64,000 bases of DNA, from positions 1-64,000 of the forward strand of contig RWJK01001984.1 in NCBI GenBank assembly GCA_004335835.1. Direction: 5' to 3'. Position numbers and translations under genes: made by a program. Numbering within the stretch: position 1 is the first letter of the stretch; each line of letters starts with the position of its first letter. Of the stretch, positions 1 to 11,171 are shown piece by piece. This DNA comes from Scenedesmus sp. ARA3 (Eukaryota; Chlorophyta; Chlorophyceae; Sphaeropleales; Scenedesmaceae). The notes beneath the pieces were generated by a model. It worked only from the letters and a program-made list of their open reading frames with translations. It did no database searches and was not told where the DNA came from.

Positions 1-61
1 TGCACTGTGTGTGCACTGTGTGTGCACTGTGTGTGCACTGTGTGTGCACTGTGTGTGCACT
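1..61. repeat. 11-bp tandem repeat at left edge
   Basis: A tgcactgtgtg-type 11-mer is repeated about five times directly from the first base. It is simple-sequence DNA, probably in an intron or flank of the CorA-type gene that follows. The array may continue beyond the left edge. Confidence 0.85.
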
Positions 62-383
62 GTACATAATGGTGTCCGATGTTACGCCTGTTGGTGTGTC
101 AGTGCAATTCATGCGGTGCTGGGTGCAGTGGTGGAGCACACCATGCTTGTGGTGCAGGTGCGCTGCTGCTGGCTGGCTGGCCTGTCTGCTGCGTACGACA
201 GGGCGCCCCTGGCGGCTGCTGTGCGCCATTCTGGCATGATTTACCCTTTTCGTCTTGATATGAGTTATGTCTGTACTATAACAAAGGTGTCGTTGCAGGC
301 ATCTGAAGCTGGCAATTGCAGACAAAGCAGTGGTGGTGTGCTATCGCCAACACTGTGCTTGCCTGCTGCCTGCTTTGCTTGCG

Positions 384-424
384 GGTGTACTCCAGCTACA
401 TTGCGCCGGTGGAGACGCAGGTGC
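384..424 (+). repeat. Truncated copy of CorA exon start (intronic)
   Basis: About 41 bases match the first 41 bases of the exon that begins at 521 (ggtgtac-cc-agc through ggagacgcaggtgct), with several substitutions. The copy lies upstream of the functional exon and lacks the rest of it, so it looks like a partial tandem duplication of an exon 5' end. Confidence 0.7.
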
Positions 425-520
425 TATATGTGCTGTGGTCGGTGTGACCTGTGCTGTGGATGCGATCTGCGACATGTGTCATGTGTGCTGCCTGCTGTCT
501 ATGCTGCTGTACCCCTGCAG

Positions 521-629
521 GTGTACGCCAGCCGCATTGCTCAGCTGGAGACGCAGGTGCTGCTGGACAAGCGGCCCCCTGCACGCCTCACCAAGGAGCT
601 GCACCTGCTCTGCAACGACCTCAAGGGTG

Positions 630-674
<45 letters not shown>

Positions 675-1394
675 CCTGCGTGTGCTGTGCTGCACTAAGC
701 ACGGCTGTGGGACTGTGATGCGCTTGCCCCTGAGCTGGCAGTTGCCCTGCCATGCGGTGTTTAGGCATCAGGGGTAACTTTATTAGCAGCGGCAGCAGCA
801 GCAGCACTCTTTCTGCTGCGCAGCACTGCGCACGCAGTTGGTGTGACGCAACGCAGTCCCAACAGTGCGCCCTGTTGCCTGTTGACAGCCATGCGACACT
901 TGACAGCTTGGGCCTGGCTTGATCTCCCAGTGCATGGACAATGATCAAACCATCATGCTTTTGCAAGTTGTGTGACCACAATTGCGTGCTGCGCTGTTGT
1001 TGTTGCTGCTGCTGCTGCTGTGCTGCAGTGCTGCGCCGCACGCTGGTGCCCACGCAGCACCTCATCCACAAGCTGCAGGCCACGCACGCCACCACAGACA
1101 GCAGCAAGCACTTCCTGTCACCCCTCACGGTGAGATCTCGTTTAGTTGGCTGGCGCATGGCTCACCCTGCTTCCTGCAAGGCAATCTAGTCCTGCGCAAC
1201 AGCTGAAGTACGTACAATGCAGCTGTGCGTTGGTAACAACTTTACGTGGCCGTATCAAGCTCTGGCGCCTGCTGTGCGCCGTGTGCCTGCTTGCCTGCAT
1301 TGCAGTGCTTTTGACACTGCAGCTGGTGTACATGGCTGTCATGGCGGACCACATCCCCTGCACCCTCTTAGCTGCTGTCTGCTGTGCTGTTGTT

Positions 1395-1452
<58 letters not shown>

Positions 1453-1967
1453 GCTGCTGTTTGCTGCAGCTGGTGTACATGGCGGACGTGGCTGACCACA
1501 TCTCTACCTTCTTACTGACTGGTGCCTGCCTGTTGTGTGCTCTGTTTTGCTGCATGCCTGCACATGTATTACCTTATGCTGCAGCTGGTGTACATGGCGG
1601 ACGTGGCTGACCACATCTCCACCATCGTGGAGGACATGGAGACGCTTGCTGAGGACGCAAGAGACCTGATTGACCTGGTGTTCAACACCATCGGTGAGCA
1701 CTGCACTTTGAATCATGGATCTTCACCAGCACATGGTGATCTGGGAAAACTTCCAACTTGTGGTGTGGTGATTGTGTACCGCGGCAAAGCAATGCTTCTG
1801 GCTCTGCCACTTGCTGCCACACCATGAGAAAATCACAGCAGTCACACAGTGGCGCAAGCGACAGTCTGCCTATGATGTAGTGTTGCAGACCACCAGCGGT
1901 GTGGCTTCCCACGACACGTCCTAGGTCAAAGCGCTGTTGCTGCAGCCACTGATTCAGTCAACGGAAG

Positions 1968-2003
<36 letters not shown>

Positions 2004-2731
2004 GCTGCAGCGCACCACAACAACAACAGCATGCAGATGCTGGCGGTGGTGTCGACAATCTTCCTGCCCATCACCTTCCTGGCAGGTGAGGCGACCAGAC
2101 GCGCGGGCAGCGCAAGCACACAGGCACATCCGATGAGAGAGAGTCTGCACACGCTAGTGTCTGGGCCCTGTCCTGCTGTGTATGTATGAAACACAGTACC
2201 ACAAGCCGCAAATGAGATCCAGTCAACAGCCTAGGTTGCCAAGTTGTGTGTTGAGGGTAGCTGCCTAGGTTGCCTCCCGGCTTGTTCTCCACAAAGCGCA
2301 TATCGCAGCGGCCTGCTGCGCCGCAGACGTCACAGGATCAAGAACCCAATCAGACGCAACATGCTTTTGCAACTCAACGTGCTGCCCGCAGGCATGTTTA
2401 AAATGAACTTTGACCAGTTCTTCCCTGAGATCCACTGGCAGTACGGCTGACCTGCTGCTGCCGCTGCTGCCGCTGCCGCTACACCTTGCAGGCGTGTTTG
2501 GCATGAACTTTGACCAGTTCTTCCCTGAGATTCACTAGCAGTACGACTGACCCGCTGCTGCCGCTGCCGCCGCTGCTGTTACACTTTGCAGGCGTGTTTG
2601 GCATGAACTTTGACCAGTTCTTCCCTGAGATCCACTGGCAGTACGGCTACATCTACTTCTGGGGGCTGTGCTCCGTCATCAGCGTGGTGTTTGCAGCCAT
2701 GATGAAGCGCTGGGGCATGTTCAGCAGCTGA
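521..2731 (+). CDS. CorA-type magnesium channel, 3' part (5' end missing)
   Basis: Five exons were read: 521-626, 1029-1129, 1585-1693, 2011-2085 and 2592-2731, joining in frame to about 176 residues ending at TGA 2729-2731. The first segments form the long charged helix of the family (RIAQLETQVLLDKR, then MADVADHISTIVEDMETL). Exon 2011-2085 gives STIFLPITFLA, and the last exon gives GVFGMNF, the CorA selectivity motif GMN at the mouth of the pore, followed by a second transmembrane helix and a short basic tail. CorA channels are homopentamers that carry Mg2+ (also Co2+ or Ni2+) across membranes; which membrane this one occupies cannot be read. The cytosolic N-terminal domain should lie left of 521 and was not recognised in 1-520. 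Three of the five exons, and the terminal segment, have extra truncated copies next to them. Family assignment is firm; the 5' exons are incomplete. Confidence 0.88.
1317..1507 (+). repeat. Two truncated copies of a CorA exon start
   Basis: Copies at about 1317-1356 and 1464-1507 repeat gcagctggtgtacatggc-type sequence together with the CAG acceptor of the exon starting at 1585. Translated, they read LVYMAVMADHI and LVYMADVADHIST before diverging into intron. Between them lies a (CTG)n tract at about 1398-1450. Either acceptor could be used in error, but only the third copy continues into the full exon. Confidence 0.75.
2389..2590 (+). repeat. Two degenerate copies of the GMN pore exon
   Basis: Copies at about 2389-2450 and 2489-2550 repeat the first ~58 bases of the exon at 2592, each with its CAG acceptor, so the block is a ~100-bp unit in tandem. 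The first copy reads GMFKMNFDQFFPEIHWQYG then TGA. The second reads GVFGMNFDQFFPEIH then TAG where the functional exon has Trp. Both would truncate the protein if spliced in. Confidence 0.85.
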
Positions 2732-3172
2732 TGGAGCACTGGGGCATGTTCAGCAGCTGAGGCTGCAGCCATGATGAAGCGCTGAGACATCTTCAGCAGC
2801 TGAGGCTGCTGCCATGATGAAGCGCTGGGGGCATGTTCAGCAGCTGAGGAGGCCACCATGCTGGATCGCCGAATCCTCAAGGTCTCATCATGGGCTGGGG
2901 CAGGCTCAGCAGCTGCGAGCGCTCGTCTTCAGCGTGGCTGGGTCATGTTCAGCAGCTGAGCCTGCTGCGCTGGGCCATGCTCAGCAGCTGATTGGGGTCG
3001 CTGGGGTGATTCAGGCACACAGAGCCAGCTGGCGAGCTGGCAATGATGAAGCGCTGGGGCATGTTCAGCAGCTTATTGGGACCGCTGGGGTGACTCAGGC
3101 CCACAGAGCCAGCTGGCCTTAGCCTTGTGGCCATGATGAGGGCGCTGGGGCATGTTCAGCAGCTGAGGCTGC
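2698..3172 (+). repeat. Tandem copies of the CorA terminal coding segment
   Basis: The last coding bases (atgatgaagcgctggggcat then gttcagcagctga) recur about eight times downstream of the stop, at about 2732, 2770, 2810, 2945, 2975, 3040 and 3130. Later units carry an added shared block around ggggtga-tcaggc-cacagagccagctgg at about 2994-3030 and 3075-3116. The array probably lies in the 3' UTR; most units repeat the TGA stop. Confidence 0.8.
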
Positions 3173-6007
3173 TGCGCTGTCACAAATATGACCATTGTCA
3201 TCACCGCAGCTCCATCGCCATCAAACTGCGCCACACTGGACGCTGCTGCGCTGGAAGGTGCAACTCCCCGAACCAAGCTGGCTATAGGCACGGAACCCTG
3301 TTGCTTGATGGTGCAGCAGCACCGCACGTACAAAAGATCTGAGGCTCTATCTGCCGCAGCTGCTTCCGTGAAGCCCTTCTTTATGTAGTAGAGCTGTGGT
3401 CAACCTGGTTTGATTTGCAGCAGCCGCTGCTGGGGTCTGTTTAGGAGCTGACACCCGGCCTGAGCACGTATCTGCTGATGATGAAGCTCCTGGTAGTGAC
3501 TGCATACGCTGAATGCCTGGGGAAGCAGTACTGCTTCTTCACTAGTGCAATGAATGGTGATGGAATATCCAGCATCGGGCGGGGAATGTCTAAACTGTTT
3601 TTATGTAGCTGAGATGGGCTGCCAATGCCTGGCGTGTGTTTCGTTTGTCCCGCGTGTTGCTATGTTAGATTTGATTGCTCATATGCAAATATGCACAAGG
3701 GGTGGAAAGGCTCTTGCAGGCTCCTGGCAACTCTTTGTGATCTGAGCATGTTTTTCAAAATTGAATCAGCCTGTTGGAATGCACAAACAGTAGATTGCAC
3801 TTGGTTATACAGCACTTATGACGCGTGGTTTGACCAGCATGTCACTTGCAAATGTGTGTTGCTTGTCTTCATGGCGAGGATTGGCTACAACCAGGCTCTG
3901 GTGTATGCAATGACTGCTGCTACCAACATGATGTGAACGAGTCCCTAGCATGTGACGTGCATCCGGCTGTTCTCAACGTCTTGTGTTGCTGATTTCCACT
4001 TATGACCGCAGTTTGCATCCAACGGCGATGTCCATTGTCTTCAAATGTTTCAGTTGGGCGTGCTGCAGCCAGCTGCAGATGGTGTTGACTGCTAGTGCGT
4101 CGTGCGGCAGGCGCCGGCAGCCAGTTGACTTTTTTTGCCAGTTGACTTGCTGCCTCTGTACGCAGGTGATTGCGGTGCTTGGGCCGCCTGGCCCCACCGA
4201 TTGCGCATGCACACACCAAATCATGCCCATGTAACCAACATGCTGCTGTTGCTGAAGGACCACGCCCACCCATGGACAGTCTAGTTGCTGCAATATTATG
4301 GGCGTAAACCACACGAAATTGTTCTGCTCACCCGCTGATAGCGCGCAGCTCAGCAGTGCTGCTGCTCGTGACATACAACAGTTGCCTCATGTGCGGCGGC
4401 TACTGCCAGTATAGTCAGATGCATGCCGCGCCGTGCTGGGATGCAGCTGCAGACACAGGCTGGCAAGCAAGAAGCACATGTGTATTCAAGTAACACAGAA
4501 AGTAACAATAAAAAACCGCGATATGCGGTTTCACTACAAGGGCACAGTGCACGACACTCACCATGCACACCACAGTTTTGAAGCACTGTACAACAGCATT
4601 ACAAAAATTCATAACGTGTGTACGTGCAGTGCAGGGCACCTGCACACCAGCACATGCTTCCACAGGACACCAGTTGTCTGCAACTGGTAAATCTAGCAGC
4701 CGATACGTAGTAGTCCACCCCGCCCACCCTGGAAACAAAAAAGTAGCAGCCAGCACAGTGCATCATGCATGGCCCAGTGTACCATTTCTGCGCTGCAATT
4801 CCCTAATGCGGTCTCAGCAACCAATCACAACTGGAAAATTTTTATGGTACTTTCATCTCCTTCTGTAGTGTTCGGAATCTGCAGCTGTGGCAAAGGCCCT
4901 CTCATTAGGCAACCCCTCAACAGCCTAAGGCGTCATGCAGCCTCATTATTGAGGCTTCCGCCTCCAAAAGCCCTAGCCAATACAGTGCATAGGACAGCCC
5001 ACCAGCCTCTCACTGACTCCACTAGTCCAGTGCAGCAGGCCTCTTGCCACTCAACAACAAAAACAAGGTCTCAGCCCAGATCAACCAACGCTGCTTCTGC
5101 TCACCTCAAAACCAAAAGCAAAGCAAGAATCCCTGCACTAAATCACACGGAGAATGAGGACAAACGGATTTCATGAACAACAGGGCCCCTACTGCTGTGC
5201 GCTCGTCAGAGAACTGTTCAAAGCCATAGAACGGCACATGCAAAGGAACCAAACCTGAATCCTGGTAGCCACGAACATTCTCCTTGCTTCTCTCCCTCCC
5301 TCCTTCTCTGCACTAGTGCTTACTGAGTAAGCAGGAATTAGTCCATTGCCACAGCCCAACGTAAGATCCAAAGAAGACACTGAGCGGCCACCAGAGCCCA
5401 AGGCTGCTGTCAAAAAGCGCTGTTGCACATCTGCTGGCAGCAAGCCCAATACAGCCAAACTGCAGGTGCGTGAGAGGACTAACAACAAAACCATTGTTGC
5501 TGAAGGTGGCTGTCATCACATCTCAGATGTACGCGAATCTTACTGCCTTTCTTGTCACTTGTCACATCACAAGCCAACCATAGGAAACACAGCCAACACA
5601 ACTGAAGTGTTGTGCGCACCGCTTCGGTTGAGCAAGCCCACTCGTAGCACTCGAACATTTTCTCACATTGTCTTCAAATGGCGCCCGGACCCTCTCAACA
5701 ATTGCAAAAACTTTGCAATGGGGCGGCATTCATGCTGGCTGCCGGCAGGGCTGTGCCAATGCCTGTCACGCTGCAGCACAGTCGCTACTGGTAGTTCATC
5801 AATGCAGATGCACTGAACAAAGATCCCGCATCTTGCCAATACTAACCGCAGGCTCGCACCTCTCTCTGCAATGCAAAGGCCTCAAGGGGAGCTACCATCC
5901 CCTACTACTGCGGAACAACTGGAAGCAGCCACAGCTGCTGTAACCGCTGCATCTGCTGCTACGGTTGCACGTCCCGCAGCACTGCAGCACCCAATGTCCG
6001 TGCTTCT
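3173..6007. other. Convergent intergenic region, no gene recognised
   Basis: This stretch lies between the CorA 3' array and the bZIP stop on the opposite strand. Open frames at 4769-5176 and 5346-5816 (+) are lysine/proline-rich and match nothing I recognise. Composition between 4700 and 5650 is less CTG-rich than elsewhere. I see no splice-phased exon chain. Confidence 0.5.
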
Positions 6008-8063
6008 CTACTCCAGCCCAGGGGCCACCTGCGCTTGCTGCTGCAGCTGCTGTTTATGCAGCACGCACACGATTGCATGCACATCAGGGAACAGCGGGTG
6101 GCTGTACACCGCCGCCTTGGCAAACTGCACACTGTCCAGGATGCGCCCCCACACGAAGCACTTGAGCATGCTGCGCAGCACATGCTCCCGCTGCAGGTTT
6201 CCTGCAAGCTGATCTAGCAGCTGCAGCGGATGCAGCTGCCCAGCTGCTGCACATTCTGCTGCTTGTGTGTGTTGCTGCTGCAGGCATGTGTCCTTTTCTT
6301 TGTGCTCTGCTACTGCTGTGGTTGAGTTTGACAGCTCGCAGGCAAGTTCTGCGGCTGTTGTGGCTGCAGGGGCGTGCATGTATGGCTGCTGCAGCTCTTT
6401 ATCGAGCTGCTGCTGCAACTGCTGCAGCAGTGAGTGGCGCGTGGCCAGCAGCCTGCTCAGGCTAGCGCCATACAGCTCGCAGCACTCCATGATGGCTGTC
6501 ACCTGCACAGCAGAAACAGGACACAACACTCGCTAAGAGGTCGCTGGTGGGACCCACCACAGCCCCACTGCCCTTTTCGGTTTAAATGTAACCGGCCCTG
6601 CTCCGACAGCTGTAAAGGGCAGGTCTCCCTGCAGCTAGCTGATGGGCAAGCCTCCCAGGGGTCTCTGCTGCATGTCACAGGAGCAGCGCTGCGTCGGAAC
6701 AGTGGCATCATTGCGGCAGTGCAGCCAGCGCTGCATGTGCTGCAGGTGCTGGGCCGCAGCCGCTGTGTGTATTGCAGTTGTGCAAGGAAATGTGCCTCTA
6801 ATATACCCTGCTGCTTCCAGAGTGTCAAATTGTGCACAAACCATTCCATCCACCTCTCTCACATCCCACCTGCTGGGGCCTCAGCCGCAGGTGCTGCACC
6901 ACTTGGCTCCAGTGCTCATCGCAGTAGGCGGCCGGCAGGCCGGAGTCCAGGTTGCGCCCAAACAGGCGGTACAGCACACCTGCACGGCATGGCAGATGGA
7001 GTTGCTGTATTCAGCCACCCTCCGCATGTAACTATGGTTAAACCACCTGCCAAAGTGAGTGGCATTCACGCTCTGCGTGTACACGTACTGCTGTACGTCA
7101 GCTCCCTCAAGCCACACTGCTGGCTGCATGCAAGCCCAAGTCTCACCTGGGTTCAGCAGCGCCACATACTTGGTCATGTAGCTGTAGCGGTCGACAAGCG
7201 CAGCTATGCGGCGCCCACTGGGGCTGCTGTCAGCATCATACTGTGGCGCCGATGCTGCTGCACCATTGCCAGCAGCAGCAGCAGCGTCAGCCGCCGCCGC
7301 CGCCGCTGCTGCTGCTGCTGCTGCTGTTCTGGGGGCAGCAGCAGCAAATGCTGCCGCGCATGACCCTGCTTCGCCATAGACACCCCTGCCTCCACCGCAC
7401 CACTTGCATGCCTTGGAAGCTGCGGCCGCCGCTGCTGCGAATGTGTTGCTAGCGGCTTGGTTTGGCCCTGCTGCTGCTGCTGCTGCTGCAGTGGCTGTGC
7501 GGCAGGAACTCCTGTTGCCTGCTGCTATACTGCTGGTGGGTTGAAAGCTCTGCTGCTGTGCTTCGTCTTGCTCTGCCACCAGCAGCTCTTGTGTCACCTC
7601 TTGCAGGAAACACTTCCAGTGCTGCGGAAGTCACAGATGTGACAGCAGGTGTCTTCAGCACACAGGACTCGTATGGTCAACGCGGTCAAACGAAAGGTTT
7701 GACCCGTATTTGACTGGCTGGCTGATGAGCTTGCAGGACTATGATGACATGCTGTTGAGGGTGCCTGTCTGCCAAGATTGTGCAGGCTTTTGATAGAATG
7801 CCTTGCAGCCTGTATTGTTGTCCTGAGCCTGAGCTTGTCCTGCTTTCAGATATCACCTCATCAACTGTGGCTAGCTCCTTGTTTGCTGGCACGATAGCTG
7901 TACTTGGTATGATCACTGTTACTCCTCATTCTGGGCAAATGTAACATGCGTTACGTACGGTAAAGTGTCAGCAGGCTCACCTCGAGGAGGTCATTGTGGC
8001 TCATGTGCCTCATGCAGCAGAAGGGGCGGCTGCCCTGACCACAGCTGCCAGTGCCATGCCCAC

Positions 8064-8112
<49 letters not shown>

Positions 8113-10032
8113 CTGCTTGCAGCACCTTTCCGCGCCACAGCCGCAACTTTCATGTGGTGCAAGACCATCAGCAACAGCCTGCTGCTGCTGCTGCTTTGAA
8201 CCAGCTGCTGCTACTGCTGCTGCACTCGCTGCAAGTGTCTGCCTGCCGGCGGCGGCAGCAGCAGCAGCATCCTCATCGTCTGCTGATGCTTCATCGCCTG
8301 CCACATCGGCACTGCCGCTGCCGCTTGCAATTGAGCAGCACCCACTACACTCCCCACTGCAGCAGCGCGAGCGCGAAGTGCTACCATCACTGCTGCTGCT
8401 GCTGCTGCTGCTGCCTGGCTGCGGCCCTGCCCTGCTGTTGGCCCTGCCTGCAGGGGCATGTGCGGCAGCTGCTGCTTTTGCAGATGCTGCGGGCTCATTG
8501 GCTGCCAGATGGCTGGCGTGCTCTTTTAGCAGCTTCAGCTGCAGATTTCAGCAGCAGTAACAGCAACAGAGTTACAAGCAGCAGCAGAGGAGCTACCATC
8601 ACTGGCTGCCAGGTGGCTAGCAAGCTCTTTCAGCAGCTTTAGCTGCATTGTATAACAACGAATGCAATGTCCGCAGTGACAGAAAAGAACAGGAGCAGGG
8701 GAGGCAGCACACGCGGCCGCACAGACAACTGGTGTCAGCTGAGCAGTGACTAGTATTGAGGCCATGCTGGATCTGCCACAGATTCTGAGGGCCCCCAGCA
8801 CCACAGATCATACAAAAGGCACCCTGTTGCAATCAAACCGTCTTAAAACACAGGCATTGCCGCACGCAACAAGCATCCAATGAGATGTATCAGCGCCACT
8901 CACATAATACTCCGTCCCACACACCGTGGCCTCCAGCATGCCATAATACAGTACGCTGGCACTAAATGAACCATCCCACCATACAATATGCCTGTTTCCC
9001 CACACAACAGCCATTGCTCCAGGTGCCCTGACACATCAGCGCCACTCACATAGTACTCCCTGCCACACACAGTGGCCTCCAGCACCGCAGCGCGCAGCCG
9101 CAGCTTCTGCTGCTGCTCGCTCAGCAGCGCCAGCTGGCCCAGCTGCTGACTCAGCTGCGCCTCCAAGCCGCTGATGGTGGCACGCTGACGCTCCCTGCAG
9201 CATGAATGCAACATGTTGCAATCACAGGTCAAATGTGGGGTTTGAATGCCTGTTGGCAGGCAGCTGGGCCTGGCAAGGCTGATCCATCTGGCATACAGTG
9301 CATGTTTGTACACACAACAGGTTGTGGGGCTTTCCTGTCCAGCATTGTTTAAAGGTGCGTAACATGCATTGACGGCAAGATTGCGTCCTTTTTTCACACA
9401 CAACAGATGTGCACAATACCCCGCTGCTCACCTAAAGCGCGTTGAGGGTCCTTTGCGCTTGACGCAGCCTGCGGCAGCAACTGCAGCCGTGGCTGTGGTG
9501 ACTGTGCTGCTGCTCCTGCGGAGCTTTGCGGCAGCCTTTGCTGCGCCACTAGCAGCAGAGGGAACCACCTGCCCAGCTGCCAGCTGCTGCTGCTGCTGCT
9601 GCTGCTGCTGGTAGCTGCCCATGCTGGTACTCAAGCCTGCTGCAGCACGGTACTCTGGCTGCTGCTGCTGCTGCTGCTGCAGCTGCTGGTGGTGGTGGTA
9701 GGCAGGTGGCACAAACACTGAAGGCAGCCCAAAGAAAGGGAACAGCGGCATGCCGCACCCACCAGCGGCAGCTGCTGCTGCATACGGGCCGGTCTGACGG
9801 CCGCATGCTGGCATAGCCAACAGGGGCCCTGCTTGCGTGCTAACCATTGGGTATTGCTGCTGCTGCTGCTGCTGCTGCTGCTTCTGCTGTTGCGCATGAG
9901 ACAGGCCTGTGGTTGAAGGGCCAGCTGAGTAGAAGGTAGCAGGCTGCAGGCCTGCTGTTGCAGCTGCCTCCGGAGCAGGTGGCCAGGGTGCGCTGTAAGT
10001 GCCAGGCATGTGTGGCTGTGGAGCAAACAGTA

Positions 10033-10085
<53 letters not shown>

Positions 10086-10431
10086 GGCATCTGCTGTGGT
10101 GTTGCACACGGCTGCGTTGTTGTGACACAGTGCACAGCTTGTGCAGCAGCTGGATGAGGCGCACCCACCATGCCAACAGGCTGCTGCTGTGGCTGCTGCC
10201 ACATGCCGTTGACCAAGTGATTTGAGTTTGACACAGCCATGAGCTGCTGGTCACAGCTGCTGTGATGGAAGCTGGCGTGCTGTTCAAGAATGAGCATGTT
10301 ATAAGGCACTGCTGCACTGCCAGGACCTCTCTCATGGTCATGCCAGTGCCAAACCTCGTCTTGAAGAGCTGCTGCCGTATCACCCATCATGTTGCTGGGA
10401 TCGAAACACGCATGTGCGTGTATGGCATCAG

Positions 10432-10472
<41 letters not shown>

Positions 10473-10492
10473 CGTTGCTGTGTGACGTGCAT
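6008..10492 (-). CDS. bZIP transcription factor, algal PAP1-like, polyQ-rich
   Basis: Six exons (10492-9432, 9194-9050, 8538-7981, 7597-7147, 6979-6870, 6502-6008) join in frame to 939 residues. The first exon is Gln- and Ala-rich with several CAG-coded polyQ runs, typical of an activation region. Across the exon 1/2 junction lies a basic region reading STRFRERQRATISGLEAQL, followed by Leu-spaced heptads (LSQQLGQLALLSEQQQKLRLR), so it should dimerise and bind DNA in the nucleus. RFRERQ is characteristic of algal PAP1-like bZIPs, but the usual Asn of the basic region is not seen. The C-terminal exon (MECCELYGASLSRLLATRHS onward) is mostly helical with no assigned function. I used ATG at 10492, just before a polyQ run; an acceptor-like ttgcag precedes it in frame, so an upstream exon is possible. 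Targets are unknown. Confidence 0.75.
8600..8648 (-). repeat. Truncated copy of bZIP exon 3 start
   Basis: On the minus strand this reads gcag then CTAAAGCTGCTGAAAGAGCT and on to CTGGCAGCCAGTGATGG, repeating the acceptor and first ~45 bases of the exon that starts at 8538. It lies upstream of that exon in the sense direction. Confidence 0.75.
8891..8938 (-). repeat. Truncated copy of bZIP exon 2 end with donor
   Basis: About 48 bases repeat the 3' end of exon 2 and its GTGAGT donor (functional copy about 9038-9083). The copy translates LEATVCGTEYYV against LEATVCGREYYV. It lies downstream of the exon within the following intron. Confidence 0.8.
10030..10083 (-). repeat. CAG (polyQ) tract in bZIP exon 1
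   Basis: An uninterrupted triplet run (CTG on the plus strand) encodes about 17 Gln in the bZIP first exon. Similar shorter tracts lie at about 9589-9610, 9660-9680, 9856-9882 and 10434-10471. Length is likely to vary between strains. Confidence 0.9.
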
Positions 10493-11171
10493 CCAAAGCT
10501 CTCTGGTGAGCTGCAATCAGAACATATTGCAGTATGTGGACGGCGTTTGCTATCACATCAGGCTATGTTGTCAAAGCAGGTAGAGATCGTCGTTCGGATA
10601 CGCGCGCTCTTTCTAATGCTGAGCCGGAGTGTATTTGATGGCTCGCAGATGTGCGCAAGTATATCGCAGCAAAAGCTATATGTGGATGGGTCCAACGACC
10701 AAAGGACTTGGGGTTGCTGAAGGGATGACGACGCACACTGGTGCACGTGACCTGTAACTGTTACGCCGATGCTTGCTCACGACGCGCTGCAGATTCACTT
10801 TTGATTAACAAAAATGTTTTTGTTTTGTTCCAGGTCATTTCCGGCTGCTTAACGGTGGGTGACCCACCACTGACAGCTGCAGCCCCGCCCCAGTGGACCG
10901 ATGCTTCCCAGTGCATCAACTGGCTGCATAGGTATGCTGTCAAGGTGATTTACACTAAAACATTCACCAAAGATGGTATAGCGGACTGTGCCTTTCAGCA
11001 CCACTGGCATTGAACTTTCCCAGAACTCCTGCCTTTCACTGCGAGATGCTCTGCCACACCCTTGCCCAGAGCAAGTGCCCTCAGCAAATACATTTGCTTC
11101 GTATATATGAAAACTCAACATGCGCACTTCTCATATGTTACAGCTTAACAACATTCAAATGTGAACGTAGC
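10493..11171. other. Region between bZIP start and GH43 stop
   Basis: No exon chain was found. It should hold the bZIP promoter and 5' UTR at the left and the GH43 3' UTR at the right. The open frame at 10741-11013 has no recognisable domain and no supporting splice context. Confidence 0.5.

Noticed and set aside
5346..5816. Plus-strand open frame of 156 codons starting PQPNVRSKEDTERPPEP
   Set aside because: No recognisable domain, no splice-phased neighbours, and it lies in a convergent intergenic region.
6635..6862. Possible additional bZIP exon between 6870 and 6502
   Set aside because: Exons 6979-6870 and 6502-6008 join directly in phase 0, and the intervening frame has no homology support.
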